64,000 nucleotides of DNA, taken from Massilia sp. METH4. Its GTDB lineage: Bacteria; Pseudomonadota; Gammaproteobacteria; Burkholderiales; Burkholderiaceae_D. Below are positions 49,037 to 60,364 of the stretch, piece by piece (position 1 is the stretch's first letter; each line of letters starts with the position of its first letter). Location: the NCBI RefSeq assembly GCF_037094685.1, contig NZ_CP146614.1, forward strand, positions 5,394,001 to 5,458,000. The letters run 5' to 3'. The translations under genes and the position numbers were made by a program. A model generated the notes under the pieces. That model did no database searches, had not been told where the DNA came from, and was given only the letters and a program-made list of their open reading frames with translations.

Positions 49037-50383
49037 TCACTTGATGCCGTGATGCGCCATCAGGTCGTACAGCGTCGGGCGGCTGACCCCGAGCATTTCC
49101 GCGGCACGGGCGATATTGCCGCCCGAGCGGGCCAGCGCCTTGACCATCACGCGGTACTCCGCGGCGTCGCGCGCGGCGCGCAGGTCGATGCTGTCGTCCG
49201 CCGCGCCCGCCTCTGGCAGGCCCAGGTCCGCCGTCGTGATCTGCGAACCCTCGGCCATGATGACGGCGCGCTTGATGCAGTTCTCCATCTCCCGTACATT
49301 GCCCGGCCATGCATAGGCCTCGATGGCCGCGATGGCGTCCGGGCTGAAATGCATCGTCGACCTGCCTTCGCTGCCACAGAAGCGGTTCTTGAAATGCTGC
49401 GCCAGCAGCACCGCATCGCCCACGCGCTCGCGCAGCGGCGGGATCACCAGCACGATCTCGCTCAGGCGATAAAACAGGTCCTCGCGAAACGTTCCCTCGT
49501 CCACCAGCGTCTTGAGGTTGCGGTGCGTGGCGCAGACGATGCGCACGTCCACGGCGATCTCGCTGCGCCCGCCGACCCGCTCGATCACGCGTTCCTGCAG
49601 GAAGCGCAACAGCTTCGCCTGCAGCGCCAATGCCATGTCGCCGATCTCGTCCAGGAAGAAGGTGCCGCCCTGGGCCAGCTCGATCTTGCCGGGCGTCTGG
49701 CGCACCGCGCCGGTGAACGCGCCTTTCTCATGGCCGAACAGCTCGCTTTCCAGCAAGTGCTCGGGAATGGCCGCGCAATTGATGGCCACGAAGCGCTTGT
49801 CGTGCCGCGCCGACAGCCGATGCAGGCCGCGTGCAATCAGCTCCTTGCCGCTGCCCGACGCGCCCAGCAGCAGGACCGTGGCCGACGATGGCGCCACTTT
49901 TTCCACGCTGCGGCACACCTTCAGCATGCCCGGATCGCGGCTGACGATCCCCGCCAGCGGCGAATCGGCTTCGATCTGCAGCATGCGGCGATTGTCCTGC
50001 TGCACGCTGTGCAGGAAGAATGCGCGCTCGATCACCAGACGCAGCAGGTCCGCGTCGAGCGGCTTCTGGTGAAAGTCGTAGGCGCCCATTGCGATCGCCT
50101 TCAGCACGTTGGACCGGTCCCGGTTCCCTGACAGCACGACGACCTTGGTGTCCGGCGCGACGGCCAGGATCTGCTGGAGCAGCGCCAGCCCCTCGCTCGC
50201 CCCGTCCGCGTCCGGCGGCAGCCCCAGGTCCATCGTCACCACCGCCGCCTGATGCCGCCGCAGCAGCGACAAGGCGCTCTCCCGGTCGCCGGCCACCGCC
50301 ACGTCGTATTCGTCCAGGCTCCAGCGCAGCTGCCGCTGCAGGCCCGCGTCATCCTCCACCACCAGAATCTTCCGCCTTGGCAT
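49037..50383 (-). CDS. prsR: PrsR, sigma-54 response regulator
   Basis: 448 residues. Receiver domain with Asp52 (V-T-M-D-L-G-L-P), AAA+ domain with G-A-S-G-S-G-K-E (174-181) and the sigma-54-contacting G-A-F-T-G-A loop (221-226), and a C-terminal Fis-type helix-turn-helix (A-E-M-L-G-V-S-R-P-T-L-Y). This is the PEP-CTERM-box response regulator family. ATG 50383 has GGGGAG upstream. PrsK is the adjacent kinase. The sigma-54 promoter at 36,986 is a likely target. Confidence 0.93.
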   Translation of the reverse strand: MPRRKILVVEDDAGLQRQLRWSLDEYDVAVAGDRESALSLLRRHQAAVVTMDLGLPPDADGASEGLALLQQILAVAPDTKVVVLSGNRDRSNVLKAIAMGAYDFHQKPLDADLLRLVIERAFFLHSVQQDNRRMLQIEADSPLAGIVSRDPGMLKVCRSVEKVAPSSATVLLLGASGSGKELIARGLHRLSARHDKRFVAINCAAIPEHLLESELFGHEKGAFTGAVRQTPGKIELAQGGTFFLDEIGDMALALQAKLLRFLQERVIERVGGRSEIAVDVRIVCATHRNLKTLVDEGTFREDLFYRLSEIVLVIPPLRERVGDAVLLAQHFKNRFCGSEGRSTMHFSPDAIAAIEAYAWPGNVREMENCIKRAVIMAEGSQITTADLGLPEAGAADDSIDLRAARDAAEYRVMVKALARSGGNIARAAEMLGVSRPTLYDLMAHHGIK

Positions 50384-50398
50384 GTCATCTCCCCTCGC

Positions 50399-52477
50399 TC
50401 AGGCCGTTACGGGCATATCGCCCAGTACCGGGTGAAGCGGGAGCACGATGCGAAACGTGCTGCCGTCACCCGGACGACTTTCCACTTCGAGCCGCCCGCC
50501 GAGTTCGCGGATGTACTCACGGCTTTCATAGACGCCGATTCCCATCCCCGCCGCCTTCGTGGTCTCGAACGGGCGGAACAGGCGGTCGCGCACGAACGAC
50601 GCGCTCATGCCGCTTCCCGTGTCGCGCACTTCGATCGCGGCCCAGGCTTCGTCCACTCGTTTCAGACCCAGAGCGATCCGGCCGTCCGGTGGCGTCGCGT
50701 CGATCGCGTTCTGCAGCAGATGGGCGATGGTTCGCTCCAGCCGCTGGCCATCGACGAGCGCGAGCAGTGACTCGTCGGCGATGTCCAGGACGGGCCGGGG
50801 CTGTGCCGCCTGGTAGCCGTGGGCCGCGTTGCGCAGCACATCGGCCAGCGCGTGCGGCGCGCGGTCGAGGGCGTGGTCGCCCCGCGTCAGGCGCTGGAGC
50901 AGCGCTGTCATCTTCTGGACGGAGTGCGCCAGTGTCGCCAGCATGTCTTCCTGAAAATCCGGGTTCGACTTGTGCCGCTCCGCATTGGCGAGCAGCAGCG
51001 AGTGCTGCGACAGCAGGTTTTTCAGGTCATGGACGACGAAAGTCGACATGCGGTTGAACGATTCGAACTGGCGCGCCACCGCCAGGCGCTGCGCCAGCTC
51101 GCTGTGCGCCAGGCAGCTCGCGGCCTGGCTGCCCGCGAGGCGCAGCAGGTCGAAGATCTCCCAGTTGAGCGTTACCGGCGAACGCGGCGTGGACAGCGTG
51201 ACGAACCCGAACAGCTCGCCGTGCAGCATCAATGGAACGACCAGCCACAAACCCGGGACGCCATGCAGCCACTGCGGCAGCAATCCCCGTGGTTCGCCCG
51301 GCACGCGGCGCGCGACCTCCACGATCCAGTGCCGTTCTTCGAGCAGGCGGGAGAAGGCGCTGTCCGCGGGTTCGGCGGCGTACTGCGCCGGCACGTTCCA
51401 GCAGGCGGCGGGCTGGAACAACCCATCGCGTCGGATCCACAGCGCGCCGGCCGGGCTCTCGACCAGCGCGGCGACAGCCTGGATCGCGCGCTCGCCCGGC
51501 ACAGCTCCACCTTCCGACAAGGCCTGGGTGAACCGTTGCCACTCGTCGCGGTAATCGAAATGCGCCTGGTAGAAGTGCTTGCTGATGAAGACCCGCAACC
51601 AGGCGCGCGCGGACCCGGAGAACAGGATCCCCGCCAGCAGCAGGCCGGCGCCGCACAGGCAGATCAGCTGCATGACCGGCCCCCAGGCGCCTCCCACGCT
51701 GCGCAGATACCAGCCGCCCGCGGCCATCGCAAGCAAATACAGGGCACAGCCGACCAGCGCCGCAGAGCGCAACATGATCTTTCGCGACAGCGCAAGCCCC
51801 AGTTGCCAGGTGGGATTGCGGGCCGCCGAGACGGCAAGCAGCGGTACGCATAGCGCGTCCACCAAACCGCGCGCTGCCCAGATGTCGGGTTGCACGCGCC
51901 GGAACAGCAGTGCATCGCTATACAGGTAAAAGTCGTAGACGAACAGCATGCCCAGCCCCAGGCAGGCGAACTTGATGCCCCAGCGTTCGCGCGCCGGCGT
52001 GCTGCGAAACAGCTGTTCGATCAGCAAGATGCCCGCGACGGCGAGCAGCAGGCTCGATCCGATGGTGGCGATGAGGGCGGCATGGGCCGGTTGCGGTTGC
52101 GCGGGGTTGGCCTGCACGACGGATACGGGGGCCAGTTCGCCGGCGGCCAGTTGCACCATTGTCAGCAATGCCACGACGACCAGGGTGCGCTTTGCCGGCA
52201 GGCCGGCGGACGCCAACAGCCGCAGCAGGAACAGCAGCCAGGCCGCCGTCCGCAAGGTTTCCAGCACCCGTGCGGCCTGCGCGATGTCCATGCCGAACAC
52301 CTGCCAGCCGTGCAGCGCGGTGGCCGCCGACCACAGGGCGGTGGCGGCGCAGGCGCCGACGAGCAGGCGGTGCTGGCCCCGCACGCGCCGGCCCATCAAC
52401 AGCAGCAGGGCAAGGATCGCGAACGCCGCGGCGCCGAGGCCATGACTGGTCGATGCCACCAGCACCGCGTTCTCCAT
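50399..52477 (-). CDS. prsK: PrsK, sensor histidine kinase
   Basis: 692 residues from ATG 52477 (a GTG three bases earlier is possible; the stop of the upstream gene overlaps). An N-terminal eight- to nine-helix membrane region (about 1-290), a GAF domain, a dimerisation/phosphoacceptor helix with H-D-L-K-N near 480 and an ATPase domain (N-A-I-D-A-T near 595, G-S-G-M near 630). This is the XrtA/PEP-CTERM histidine kinase PrsK; it would phosphorylate PrsR. Confidence 0.92.
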   Translation of the reverse strand: MENAVLVASTSHGLGAAAFAILALLLLMGRRVRGQHRLLVGACAATALWSAATALHGWQVFGMDIAQAARVLETLRTAAWLLFLLRLLASAGLPAKRTLVVVALLTMVQLAAGELAPVSVVQANPAQPQPAHAALIATIGSSLLLAVAGILLIEQLFRSTPARERWGIKFACLGLGMLFVYDFYLYSDALLFRRVQPDIWAARGLVDALCVPLLAVSAARNPTWQLGLALSRKIMLRSAALVGCALYLLAMAAGGWYLRSVGGAWGPVMQLICLCGAGLLLAGILFSGSARAWLRVFISKHFYQAHFDYRDEWQRFTQALSEGGAVPGERAIQAVAALVESPAGALWIRRDGLFQPAACWNVPAQYAAEPADSAFSRLLEERHWIVEVARRVPGEPRGLLPQWLHGVPGLWLVVPLMLHGELFGFVTLSTPRSPVTLNWEIFDLLRLAGSQAASCLAHSELAQRLAVARQFESFNRMSTFVVHDLKNLLSQHSLLLANAERHKSNPDFQEDMLATLAHSVQKMTALLQRLTRGDHALDRAPHALADVLRNAAHGYQAAQPRPVLDIADESLLALVDGQRLERTIAHLLQNAIDATPPDGRIALGLKRVDEAWAAIEVRDTGSGMSASFVRDRLFRPFETTKAAGMGIGVYESREYIRELGGRLEVESRPGDGSTFRIVLPLHPVLGDMPVTA

Positions 52478-53856
52478 CACCGCGCGCCCTTGCCGGAGAG
52501 GACCACCTGCACCGTGTCGATCAGGATCAGCAGGTCGAGGAACAGGCTGTTGTTCTTGACGTAGTACAGGTCGTACTGCAGCTTGCGCACGGCGTCTTCG
52601 ACCGACGCGCCGTAGTGGTAACGCACCTGGGCCAGGCCCGTGATGCCTGGCTTGATGCTGTGGCGCACATCGTAATAGGCGATGTCCCGACCGAGTTGCT
52701 CGACGAAATAGGCCCGTTCCGGGCGCGGGCCGACAAAACTCATCTCACCGCGGAACACGTTGAACATCTGCGGCAGCTCGTCGATGCGCAGCTTGCGCAG
52801 CCAGTAACCGACCCGGGTCACGCGCGGGTCGCCGGCAGTGGCCCAGCGCGGCTTGCCGTCGCGTTCCGCGTCAAGGCCCATGCTGCGGAACTTCAGGACC
52901 TGGAACGGCCTGCCGTTCTTGCCGACCCGCTCCTGCCGGAAAATCACCGGCCCGCCATCCTCGATGACGATGCAGATGGCCGCCAGCAGCATGACCGGCA
53001 GCGTGGCCGCGCAGATCGCGGCGCTGGCCACGAGGTCGAACGAGCGCTTCACGAACGCGCGCAGGAAACTCTGGTCGAAACCGCCGCCATGGATCAGGTA
53101 ACTCGGTTGCAGGGAGTCGACGCGGATCTGGCTCGCCTCGCGCTCGAAGAATGCCGCGGCATCGGTCACGCGCACGCCGCCCAGGGCGCAATCGAGCAGT
53201 TCGCGGATCGGATAGGCGCCGTTGCGCCGGTCGCTGACGGAGATCACCAGCTCGCTCGCGCCGTGCCGTCGCGCCAGCGTCAACAGCGATTCGCCCGGCT
53301 TCAACACCTTGGCCACCGGCACGCACCGCTCTTCTCCAGGCATCGGTACGCAGCCGACGACTTCGAAGCGGCGCGGCCCGCCGCGCTTGGCCGCCAGTTC
53401 GAGGCACTCGCGCGCCAGCGCGCCGGCGCCGATCAGGATCAGGCGCTCCACGAGCATATCGGATTGCGCCGACGTGAACAGCAGCACGCGCGTCATCAGC
53501 ACGCATGCGCCGCCGAGGACGAACGCGAGGCCGGCCGCGCGCCCCAGGTCCATCGCCGGCAGCACTTCCATCAGCGCCGAGAACAGCACGAAGCCGACGA
53601 TGAAGGCGGGCGGCACGCGGGCCAGCGCGCCGCGCAGGTCTTCGCGGAACAGCTGCTGGTAGAGCCCGAGCGCGCTCATGGCGAATACATTGATCACGGC
53701 GAACAGCATGCCGGCCAGGTAGGCATCGGAGGCGCCGCGCGGCGCGCCGCTCCACAGCAACGCCGTCGCGCTGGCGGCGGCGTGCAGGACCAGCATTTCG
53801 AACAGCAGCAGGATAAAGCCGGTTCGCGAGACGTAGTGGTTGAAGATCCGGATCAC
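52477..53856 (-). CDS. XrtA-system priming sugar transferase
   Basis: 459 residues, starting at GTG 53856 with GAGGGAG eight bases upstream. Five N-terminal membrane segments are followed by a CoA-binding-like region and the C-terminal bacterial sugar transferase domain (K-R-S-F-D-L-V-A-S-A near 275, V-L-K-F-R-S-M near 330, and F-V-G-P-R-P-E near 382). It starts the repeat unit by transferring sugar-phosphate to undecaprenyl phosphate. The family is the PEP-CTERM-linked TIGR03013 type. Confidence 0.92.
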   Translation of the reverse strand: MIRIFNHYVSRTGFILLLFEMLVLHAAASATALLWSGAPRGASDAYLAGMLFAVINVFAMSALGLYQQLFREDLRGALARVPPAFIVGFVLFSALMEVLPAMDLGRAAGLAFVLGGACVLMTRVLLFTSAQSDMLVERLILIGAGALARECLELAAKRGGPRRFEVVGCVPMPGEERCVPVAKVLKPGESLLTLARRHGASELVISVSDRRNGAYPIRELLDCALGGVRVTDAAAFFEREASQIRVDSLQPSYLIHGGGFDQSFLRAFVKRSFDLVASAAICAATLPVMLLAAICIVIEDGGPVIFRQERVGKNGRPFQVLKFRSMGLDAERDGKPRWATAGDPRVTRVGYWLRKLRIDELPQMFNVFRGEMSFVGPRPERAYFVEQLGRDIAYYDVRHSIKPGITGLAQVRYHYGASVEDAVRKLQYDLYYVKNNSLFLDLLILIDTVQVVLSGKGAR

Positions 53857-53973
53857 GATGAAAACTCCCTCGCCCGTCCGGTGGGCGCAACCGCCATCGC
53901 GCCGAGGATGGCTCAGCCATGATGCCGGACTGGTGCCTCGGCGGCGTTGAGACGGCGCAAAACGGCCCGAGGC

Positions 53974-54002
53974 ATGACGGGTGTTTCCAAATGGTCTATA
54001 GT
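53974..54002 (+). promoter_or_regulatory. Candidate nadB promoter
   Basis: ATGACG (53974-53979), 17 bases, then TATAGT (53997-54002), 45 bases before the nadB ATG. Confidence 0.55.
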
Positions 54003-54046
54003 CATATATCTTTACCGCAAAAAAACAAATCGAGACCTTCCTCACC

Positions 54047-55660
54047 ATGAAATTTGACGTAGCCATCGTCGGCAGCGGGCTGGCCGGCCTGTCGGTTGCC
54101 TTGCACCTGGCCGAAACGCGCCGGGTTGCCATCATTTCCAAACGCGAGCTGCTGGACGGCGCGAGCAACTGGGCCCAGGGCGGCATCGCCGCGGTGCTCG
54201 ATTCCGGCGACAGCCACGCCGAGCACATCGCCGACACGCTCGTCGCCGGGGCCGGCCTATGCGACGAAGGCGCCACGCGCTACATCGTCGAACACGGCCG
54301 CGAGGCGATCGAATGGCTGATCGCCCAGGGCGTGCCATTCACGCGCGACACGTCGGCGGAACTGGGCTTCCACCTCACGCGCGAAGGCGGCCATAGCCAG
54401 CGGCGCATCATCCACGCGGCCGACGCGACAGGCCATGCCGTGCAGGTCACGCTGGAATCGAAGGTACGCGCCCACCCGAACATCAGCCTGTTCGAACACC
54501 ACTGCGCGATCGACCTGATCACCTCCGACAAGCTGGGCCCGCGGCCGGCGCACGGCAACGCCCAGCCGAAGTGCCACGGCCTGTACGTGCAGGACGTGCG
54601 CAACGGCGAGGTGCATACGGTGGCGGCGGAACACACGGTGATGTGCACCGGCGGCGCCGGCAAGGTGTACCTGTACACCACGAATCCCGACACGGCCAGC
54701 GGCGACGGCATCGCGATGGCGTGGCGCGCCGGCTGCCGCGTCGCCAACATGGAATTCATCCAGTTCCACCCGACCTGCCTGTACCACCCGTACGCGAAAT
54801 CGTTCCTCATCACCGAAGCCATGCGCGGCGAAGGCGGCCTGCTGAAGCTGCCGCCCGAGGCCGGAGCGGCGGCGGGCCAGCGCTTCATGCTGGCGCACGA
54901 TCCGCGCGCCGAACTGGCCCCGCGCGACGTGGTGGCGCGCGCGATCGACTTCGAGATCAAGAAGCGCGGCCTCGACTACGTCCACCTGGACATGACGCAC
55001 AAGCCGGCGCATTTCCTCATCGAGCACTTCCCCACCATTTACGCGCGCTGCCTGGAGCTGGGCATCGACATCACGAAGCAGCCAATCCCCGTCGTACCGG
55101 CCGCCCATTACACCTGCGGCGGCGTGGTGACCGACATGCTGGGCCGCACCGACCTGCGCGGGCTGTATGCCGTGGGCGAGACCGCCTATACCGGCCTGCA
55201 CGGCGCGAACCGCCTGGCCAGCAATTCGCTGCTGGAATGCGTGGTGATCGGACGCGCCTGCGCCCAGGACATCCTGGCGCAGGAGAAGAACGGCACGCCG
55301 TACCTGCCGGACTGGGACGAGAGCCGCGTCACGGACGCCGACGAGGAAGTCGTCATCGCGCACAACTGGGACGAACTGCGCCGCTTCATGTGGAACTATG
55401 TCGGCATCGTGCGCACCACCAAGCGACTGGAACGCGCCCAGCACCGCATCGCGCTGCTGAAGGAGGAAATCGACGAGTACTACCGCAACTTTCGCATCAC
55501 GGCGGACCTGCTGGAGTTGCGCAACCTCGTCGACGTGGCGGCCCTGATCGTCAACAGCGCGCTGCAGCGGCGCGAGAGCCGCGGGCTGCATTATTCGCGC
55601 GACTATCCGGAAACGCTGCCGAAGGCCCTGCCGACGATCCTCACGCCGCAGCGCCGGTGA
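54047..55660 (+). CDS. nadB: L-aspartate oxidase NadB
   Basis: 537 residues, the usual length. FAD-binding G-S-G-L-A-G-L at 11-17, A-S-N-W-A-Q-G-G-I near 39, substrate-binding H-L-T-R-E-G-G-H-S near 110, H-P-T-C-L-Y near 243 and the C-terminal cap [12 protein letters not shown] near 383. It oxidises L-aspartate to iminoaspartate, the first step of de novo NAD synthesis, for quinolinate synthase NadA (not in view). Confidence 0.96.
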   Translation: MKFDVAIVGSGLAGLSVALHLAETRRVAIISKRELLDGASNWAQGGIAAVLDSGDSHAEHIADTLVAGAGLCDEGATRYIVEHGREAIEWLIAQGVPFTRDTSAELGFHLTREGGHSQRRIIHAADATGHAVQVTLESKVRAHPNISLFEHHCAIDLITSDKLGPRPAHGNAQPKCHGLYVQDVRNGEVHTVAAEHTVMCTGGAGKVYLYTTNPDTASGDGIAMAWRAGCRVANMEFIQFHPTCLYHPYAKSFLITEAMRGEGGLLKLPPEAGAAAGQRFMLAHDPRAELAPRDVVARAIDFEIKKRGLDYVHLDMTHKPAHFLIEHFPTIYARCLELGIDITKQPIPVVPAAHYTCGGVVTDMLGRTDLRGLYAVGETAYTGLHGANRLASNSLLECVVIGRACAQDILAQEKNGTPYLPDWDESRVTDADEEVVIAHNWDELRRFMWNYVGIVRTTKRLERAQHRIALLKEEIDEYYRNFRITADLLELRNLVDVAALIVNSALQRRESRGLHYSRDYPETLPKALPTILTPQRR

Positions 55661-55670
55661 AGCCGGGCCG

Positions 55671-56207
55671 ATGAACGTCACCCTGCGCCCCGCCACCGCC
55701 GCGGACATCCCCGCGCTGGAGGCGCTGATCGCCCGCTCCGGCATCGCGCTCAGCAAGGGTTTTTATACGGAGGCGCAGGCCGAGGCCGTCACGCGCCATG
55801 TGTTCGGCGTGGACAGCCAGCTCGTGAAGGATGGCACGTACTTCGTCATCGAGCGGGATGGCCAGCCGCTGGCCTGCGGCGGCTGGAGCAGGCGCGCCAC
55901 GCTGTTCGGCGCCGACCGCATGAAAGCGGCGGCGGACCCGCTGCTCGACCCGGCCACGCAGGCCGGCCGCATCCGCGCCTTCTTCGTCGATCCTGCCGTG
56001 CCCCGGCAGGGCCTGGGCACGATGCTGATCCGCCATTGCGAGGCCGAGGCGGCCCGCGCGGGGTTCCACGCGCTGGAAATGGCGGCCACGATGCCCGGCG
56101 TGCCGCTGTACCGGTCGGCCGGCTACGAAACGGTCGAGGAGTTCGAGCTCGACCTTCCCGGCGGCGTCAAGGTTCCGCTCGCGCGCATGCGCAAGCGGAT
56201 CGCCTGA
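55671..56207 (+). CDS. GNAT-family N-acetyltransferase
   Basis: 178 residues, 10 bases after nadB. The acetyl-CoA loop R-Q-G-L-G-T near residue 109 follows the beta strand I-R-A-F-F-V-D-P, a standard GNAT core. C-terminal G-V-P-L-Y-R-S-A-G-Y near 140 is also typical. The substrate is not known. It is convergent with the next gene. Confidence 0.85.
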   Translation: MNVTLRPATAADIPALEALIARSGIALSKGFYTEAQAEAVTRHVFGVDSQLVKDGTYFVIERDGQPLACGGWSRRATLFGADRMKAAADPLLDPATQAGRIRAFFVDPAVPRQGLGTMLIRHCEAEAARAGFHALEMAATMPGVPLYRSAGYETVEEFELDLPGGVKVPLARMRKRIA

Positions 56208-56217
56208 AGCGGCGACT

Positions 56218-58302
56218 TCACCGGTCGTTGAAGCCCTTGCCCTCGGCGGCCAACTGCTCCAGCCTGGCCGCCGGCTGCCATGCGTCCCCATGCCGGCCCG
56301 CGGCGAAACGGCGTATTGCCGCCAGCACTGCCGGCAGGCCGACCGTGTCGGCGTAGAACATCGGGCCGCCGCGGTACAACGGGAAGCCGTAGCCGGTCAG
56401 GTACACCATGTCGATATCCGAGGCGCGCAGCGCGATGCCCTCTTCCAGGATGCGCGCGCCCTCGTTCACCAGCGCGTACACCAGCCGTTCCACGATCTCG
56501 TCGTCGCCGATGGCGCGCCGGGCCACGCCCAGTTCCCGCGCATGATCGACGATCATCGCTTCGACCTGGGCGCTCGGCAACGCGGTACGTTCGCCGGGCC
56601 GGTAGTCGTACCAGCCCGCGCCCGCCTTCTGGCCGAACCTTCCCATCTCGCACAGCAGGTCGGGCAGCTTCGAATAGGTGATCGCCCTGCCCTCGGCCGC
56701 GCGCCGCTTGCGGATCGCCCAGCCGATGTCGTTGCCGGCCAGGTCGCTCATGCGGAACGGTCCCATCGCGAAACCAAAGCGCTCCAGCGCGCCGTCAACC
56801 TGGGCCGGCGTGCAGCCCTCCTCCAGCAGGAAACCGGCCTGGCGCAGGTATTGCTCGATCATGCGGTTGCCGATGAAACCGTCGCACACGCGCGCCACCA
56901 CGCCGGTCTTCTTCAACCGCTTTGCCAGCCCCAGCACGGTGGCGAGCACGTCGTTCGCCGTCGCCCGGCCGCGCACGATTTCCAGCAGCTTCATCACATG
57001 GGCCGGGCTGAAGAAATGGGTGCCGATCACATCCAGCGGGCGGCTCGTCGCCGCCGCGATGCGGTCGATGTCCAGGGTCGACGTGTTGGTGGCCAGGATC
57101 GCCCCGGGTTTCATCACCTCGTCGAGCTGCCGGAACACGGCTTCCTTGACCGCCAGGTCTTCGAAGACCGCTTCCACGACGATATCGGCATCGGCGATCG
57201 CCTGGTATTGCAGGGCCCCGGAGATCAGGGCCATGCGTTGCGCCAACGCCTCGGGCGCCAGCTTGCCCTTGGACGCCGCGCCTTCGTAATACGCGCGGAC
57301 CCCGGCGAGCCCCTTGTCCAGCGCCTCCTGCGACGCTTCCAGCACGGTCACGGGAATGCCGGCGTTGGCGAAGGCCATGGCGATCCCGGCACCCATCGTG
57401 CCGGCGCCGACGACGGCCGCGCGCGCAATCGGGCGCGACGGCGTGCCGGCCGGCAGGTCGGGCACCTTGGCCGCTTCCCGTTCGGCGAAGAACGCGTGCC
57501 GCAGCGCCTTCGATTCCGTGGTGCCGATCAGGTGCATGAAACGTTCGCGCTCGAAGGCCAGGCCCTGCTCGAACGGCATCGTGACCGCGGCGGCCACCGT
57601 CTCCACGCACTCGCGCGGCGCGGGGAACGGGCCGGCGGCGGCCGCGACGCGGGCGCGCGCGGCCTCCAGGAAGGCAGCGGGATCGGCATGCGCCGCCTGG
57701 CGGTCGCGCACCTTCGGCAGCGGCCGCACCTGCGCGATGCGCCCGGCGAACGCCACCGCCGCGGCCACCAGGTCCGTGCCGGCGGCGAACACCTCGTCGA
57801 ACAGCGCGGGCAGCTTTTCCGACGCCACCGGGTTGCCCGAGACGATCATGTTCAACGCCGGTTCCAGCCCGATCGCGCGCGGCAGGCGCTGCGTGCCCCC
57901 GGCGCCCGGCAACAGGCCGAGCTTCACTTCCGGCAGCGCCACCTGGGCGCCCGGCAGGGCCACGCGGTAGTGGCAACCCAGCGCCAGTTCCAGCCCGCCG
58001 CCCATGCACACGCTGTGGATCGCCGCGACCACCGGTTTCACGGCTTCCTCGGCAGTGCGGATCAGGGTGTGCAGCGTGGGTTCGGTCAGCGCCTTCGGCG
58101 AATTGAACTCGCGAATGTCGGCGCCGCCGGAGAACGCCTTGCCCGCGCCGGTGATCACGATCGCCTCGACCCGTGGATCTTCCTGCGCGCGGCGCAGGCC
58201 GTCGACGGCCGCGGTACGGGTGGCCAGGCCAAGCCCGTTCACGGGAGGGTTGTTGAACGTGATGACGGCCACGTTGCCGTGCAGGGCGTATTCCGCACTC
58301 AT
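56218..58302 (-). CDS. FadB/FadJ-like multifunctional beta-oxidation enzyme
   Basis: 694 residues. The N-terminal crotonase part has S-G-G-A-D-I-R-E-F near residue 60 and G-G-G-L-E-L-A-L-G near 102; the C-terminal L-3-hydroxyacyl-CoA dehydrogenase begins with G-A-G-T-M-G-A-G-I near 298 (NAD loop) and has H-F-F-S-P-A-H near 433. It catalyses hydration and oxidation of enoyl-CoA in fatty-acid oxidation. The shorter form resembles peroxisomal-bifunctional-type enzymes more than E. coli FadB (729). Confidence 0.92.
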   Translation of the reverse strand: MSAEYALHGNVAVITFNNPPVNGLGLATRTAAVDGLRRAQEDPRVEAIVITGAGKAFSGGADIREFNSPKALTEPTLHTLIRTAEEAVKPVVAAIHSVCMGGGLELALGCHYRVALPGAQVALPEVKLGLLPGAGGTQRLPRAIGLEPALNMIVSGNPVASEKLPALFDEVFAAGTDLVAAAVAFAGRIAQVRPLPKVRDRQAAHADPAAFLEAARARVAAAAGPFPAPRECVETVAAAVTMPFEQGLAFERERFMHLIGTTESKALRHAFFAEREAAKVPDLPAGTPSRPIARAAVVGAGTMGAGIAMAFANAGIPVTVLEASQEALDKGLAGVRAYYEGAASKGKLAPEALAQRMALISGALQYQAIADADIVVEAVFEDLAVKEAVFRQLDEVMKPGAILATNTSTLDIDRIAAATSRPLDVIGTHFFSPAHVMKLLEIVRGRATANDVLATVLGLAKRLKKTGVVARVCDGFIGNRMIEQYLRQAGFLLEEGCTPAQVDGALERFGFAMGPFRMSDLAGNDIGWAIRKRRAAEGRAITYSKLPDLLCEMGRFGQKAGAGWYDYRPGERTALPSAQVEAMIVDHARELGVARRAIGDDEIVERLVYALVNEGARILEEGIALRASDIDMVYLTGYGFPLYRGGPMFYADTVGLPAVLAAIRRFAAGRHGDAWQPAARLEQLAAEGKGFNDR

Positions 58303-58433
58303 GTCTCGGTTCCTCTTCTGGTGGTAGGGTGCGGCAACTATACCCGCAAACGTCCGACCGTGCTATTTGCCGGTGCCCTGTCCGCTGCGATTTTGCCGCC
58401 TGGGGTAAAATCCGCCCAAGTGACCTCCTCCAT

Positions 58434-59921
58434 GTGCCTCTTTATCCGTCAGGAACCGCCATCGCTGCCCTAACCCTCCCCCTGGAAAACTCGTTCGCCA
58501 CGTTGCCACCCGAGTTTTATACGCGGTTGATGCCCACGCCATTGCCCGCCCCCTACCTGGTCGGCGTGAGCGACAGTGCCGCGCGACTGATCGGCCTCGA
58601 TCCCGCGGCGCTGGACGCCGATGCCCTCGATGTCCTCATCGGCAATCGCGTGCCCGAACGCGCCAAGCCCCTGTCGGCCGTCTATTCCGGCCACCAGTTC
58701 GGCGTCTGGGCCGGTCAGCTCGGCGATGGCCGGGCGATCCTGCTCGGCGACGTGCCGACCGCCGAAGGCCCGATCGAACTGCAACTGAAAGGCGCCGGCC
58801 TGACGCCGTATTCGCGGATGGGCGACGGGCGCGCGGTGCTGCGCTCGTCGATCCGGGAATTCCTGTGCTCCGAGGCGATGCACGCGCTCGGGATTCCCAC
58901 CACGCGCGCGTTGTCGGTGGTGGGGTCGGACCAGGGCGTGATCCGCGAAACCATCGAGACGGCCGCCGTGGTCGTGCGCATGGCGCCCACCTTCGTGCGC
59001 TTCGGCTCTTTCGAGCACTGGTTCTACCGTAATGACGAAGCGCGGCTGCGTGTCCTGGCCGACTATGTGATCGAGCGCTTCTATCCAGACCTGCGCGACG
59101 AGGAAAACCCGTACGCGGCCCTGCTGGAAGAAGTCACGCGGCGCACCGCGCGGCTGATCGCGCAGTGGCAATCGGTCGGCTTCATGCATGGCGTGATGAA
59201 TACCGACAATATGTCGATCCTGGGCCAGACGCTCGACTACGGCCCGTTCGGCTTCATGGAAGCGTTCGACGCCCGGCACATCTGCAATCACACGGACCAG
59301 GGCGGACGCTATTCGTATGCCATGCAGCCGCAGATCGGCCACTGGAACTGCTATGCGCTGGCGCAGGCGCTGGTTCCCCTGATCGGCTCGGTCGAACAGA
59401 CGCAGGCGGCGCTCGACGTGTACCAGGGGGTGTTCGGCGCGACCGTGGACGACCTGCTGCACGCCAAGCTGGGCCTGCGGGAAAAGCGCGAGGACGACCG
59501 CGGATTGCTCGACGAGATGTTCGGCGTCCTGCAGGCGAACCATGCCGACTTCACGCTGTTCTTCCGGCGCCTCGCCGGCGTGCGCGCGGACTCGGCCGCG
59601 GGCGACGAACCGCTGCGCGACCTGTTCATCGACCGCCCCGCGTTCGACGCCTGGGCCGTCAGGTACCGCGAGCGGCTGCGCGCCGAGCACAGCGACGACG
59701 CGGCGCGGCAGGTAGCCATGAACGCCGTCAACCCCAAGTATGTCTTGCGTAATTACCTTGCCCAGGTGGCGATCGAGAAAGCGCAGCACAAGGACTTTTC
59801 AGAAGTGCAACGCCTCTTGACTGTGCTGCAACGGCCGTTCGACGAACAGCCCGAGCACGAAAGCTATGCCGCCCTGCCTCCGGACTGGGCGACCGGATTG
59901 GAAGTGAGTTGTTCATCCTGA
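58434..59921 (+). CDS. selO: Protein adenylyltransferase SelO
   Basis: 495 residues from GTG 58434; no ribosome site is clear, so the start is uncertain. SelO marks: [18 protein letters not shown] near residue 85, then G-A-G-L-T-P-Y-S-R near 120, the H-G-V-M-N-T-D-N-M active region near 243 and [10 protein letters not shown] near 262. The pseudokinase-fold enzyme transfers AMP to protein residues, linked to redox stress. It is followed by msrB. Confidence 0.93.
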   Translation: MPLYPSGTAIAALTLPLENSFATLPPEFYTRLMPTPLPAPYLVGVSDSAARLIGLDPAALDADALDVLIGNRVPERAKPLSAVYSGHQFGVWAGQLGDGRAILLGDVPTAEGPIELQLKGAGLTPYSRMGDGRAVLRSSIREFLCSEAMHALGIPTTRALSVVGSDQGVIRETIETAAVVVRMAPTFVRFGSFEHWFYRNDEARLRVLADYVIERFYPDLRDEENPYAALLEEVTRRTARLIAQWQSVGFMHGVMNTDNMSILGQTLDYGPFGFMEAFDARHICNHTDQGGRYSYAMQPQIGHWNCYALAQALVPLIGSVEQTQAALDVYQGVFGATVDDLLHAKLGLREKREDDRGLLDEMFGVLQANHADFTLFFRRLAGVRADSAAGDEPLRDLFIDRPAFDAWAVRYRERLRAEHSDDAARQVAMNAVNPKYVLRNYLAQVAIEKAQHKDFSEVQRLLTVLQRPFDEQPEHESYAALPPDWATGLEVSCSS

Positions 59922-59951
59922 TAAGTCGAAATACGGAAACTGAGCGAAACC

Positions 59952-60359
59952 ATGAGCGATCAAACGAAAAAGATAGTGAAATCGGACGCCGAATGGCGGG
60001 CCCAACTCGACCCGATGCAATACCAGGTCACGCGCCATGCGGCGACCGAGCGCGCCTTTACCGGCAAATACTGGGATCACCACGAGCACGGCATTTATAC
60101 CTGCGTGTGCTGTAATACCCCGTTGTTCCGCTCGGATGCCAAATTCGACTCGGGCTGCGGCTGGCCGAGTTATTTCGAAGCGCTCGACCCGAAGAATGTA
60201 ATCGAGAAAGTCGACCGCTCCCATGGTATGCTGCGCACCGAAATCATTTGCGCCGTCTGCGATGCGCACCTGGGTCATGTATTTCCGGACGGTCCGCCGC
60301 CGACTGGCCTGCGTTATTGCATCAATTCCGCGGCGCTCCGTTTTACTCCGGAAGCGTAA
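59952..60359 (+). CDS. msrB: Peptide-methionine (R)-S-oxide reductase MsrB
   Basis: 135 residues. Zinc cysteines C51/C54 (C-V-C-C) and C100/C103 (C-A-V-C), the G-C-G-W-P-S-Y motif near 69, and catalytic Cys123 (R-Y-C-I-N-S). It reduces methionine-R-sulfoxide in damaged proteins. Adjacent to selO, which fits a redox-repair neighbourhood; 30 bases separate them. Confidence 0.96.
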   Translation: MSDQTKKIVKSDAEWRAQLDPMQYQVTRHAATERAFTGKYWDHHEHGIYTCVCCNTPLFRSDAKFDSGCGWPSYFEALDPKNVIEKVDRSHGMLRTEIICAVCDAHLGHVFPDGPPPTGLRYCINSAALRFTPEA

Positions 60360-60364
60360 TTACC

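Noticed and set aside
56290..58473. 727-codon plus-strand frame opposite the FadB-like gene
   Set aside because: The sequence has no recognisable domain, while the minus frame contains intact crotonase and dehydrogenase motifs.
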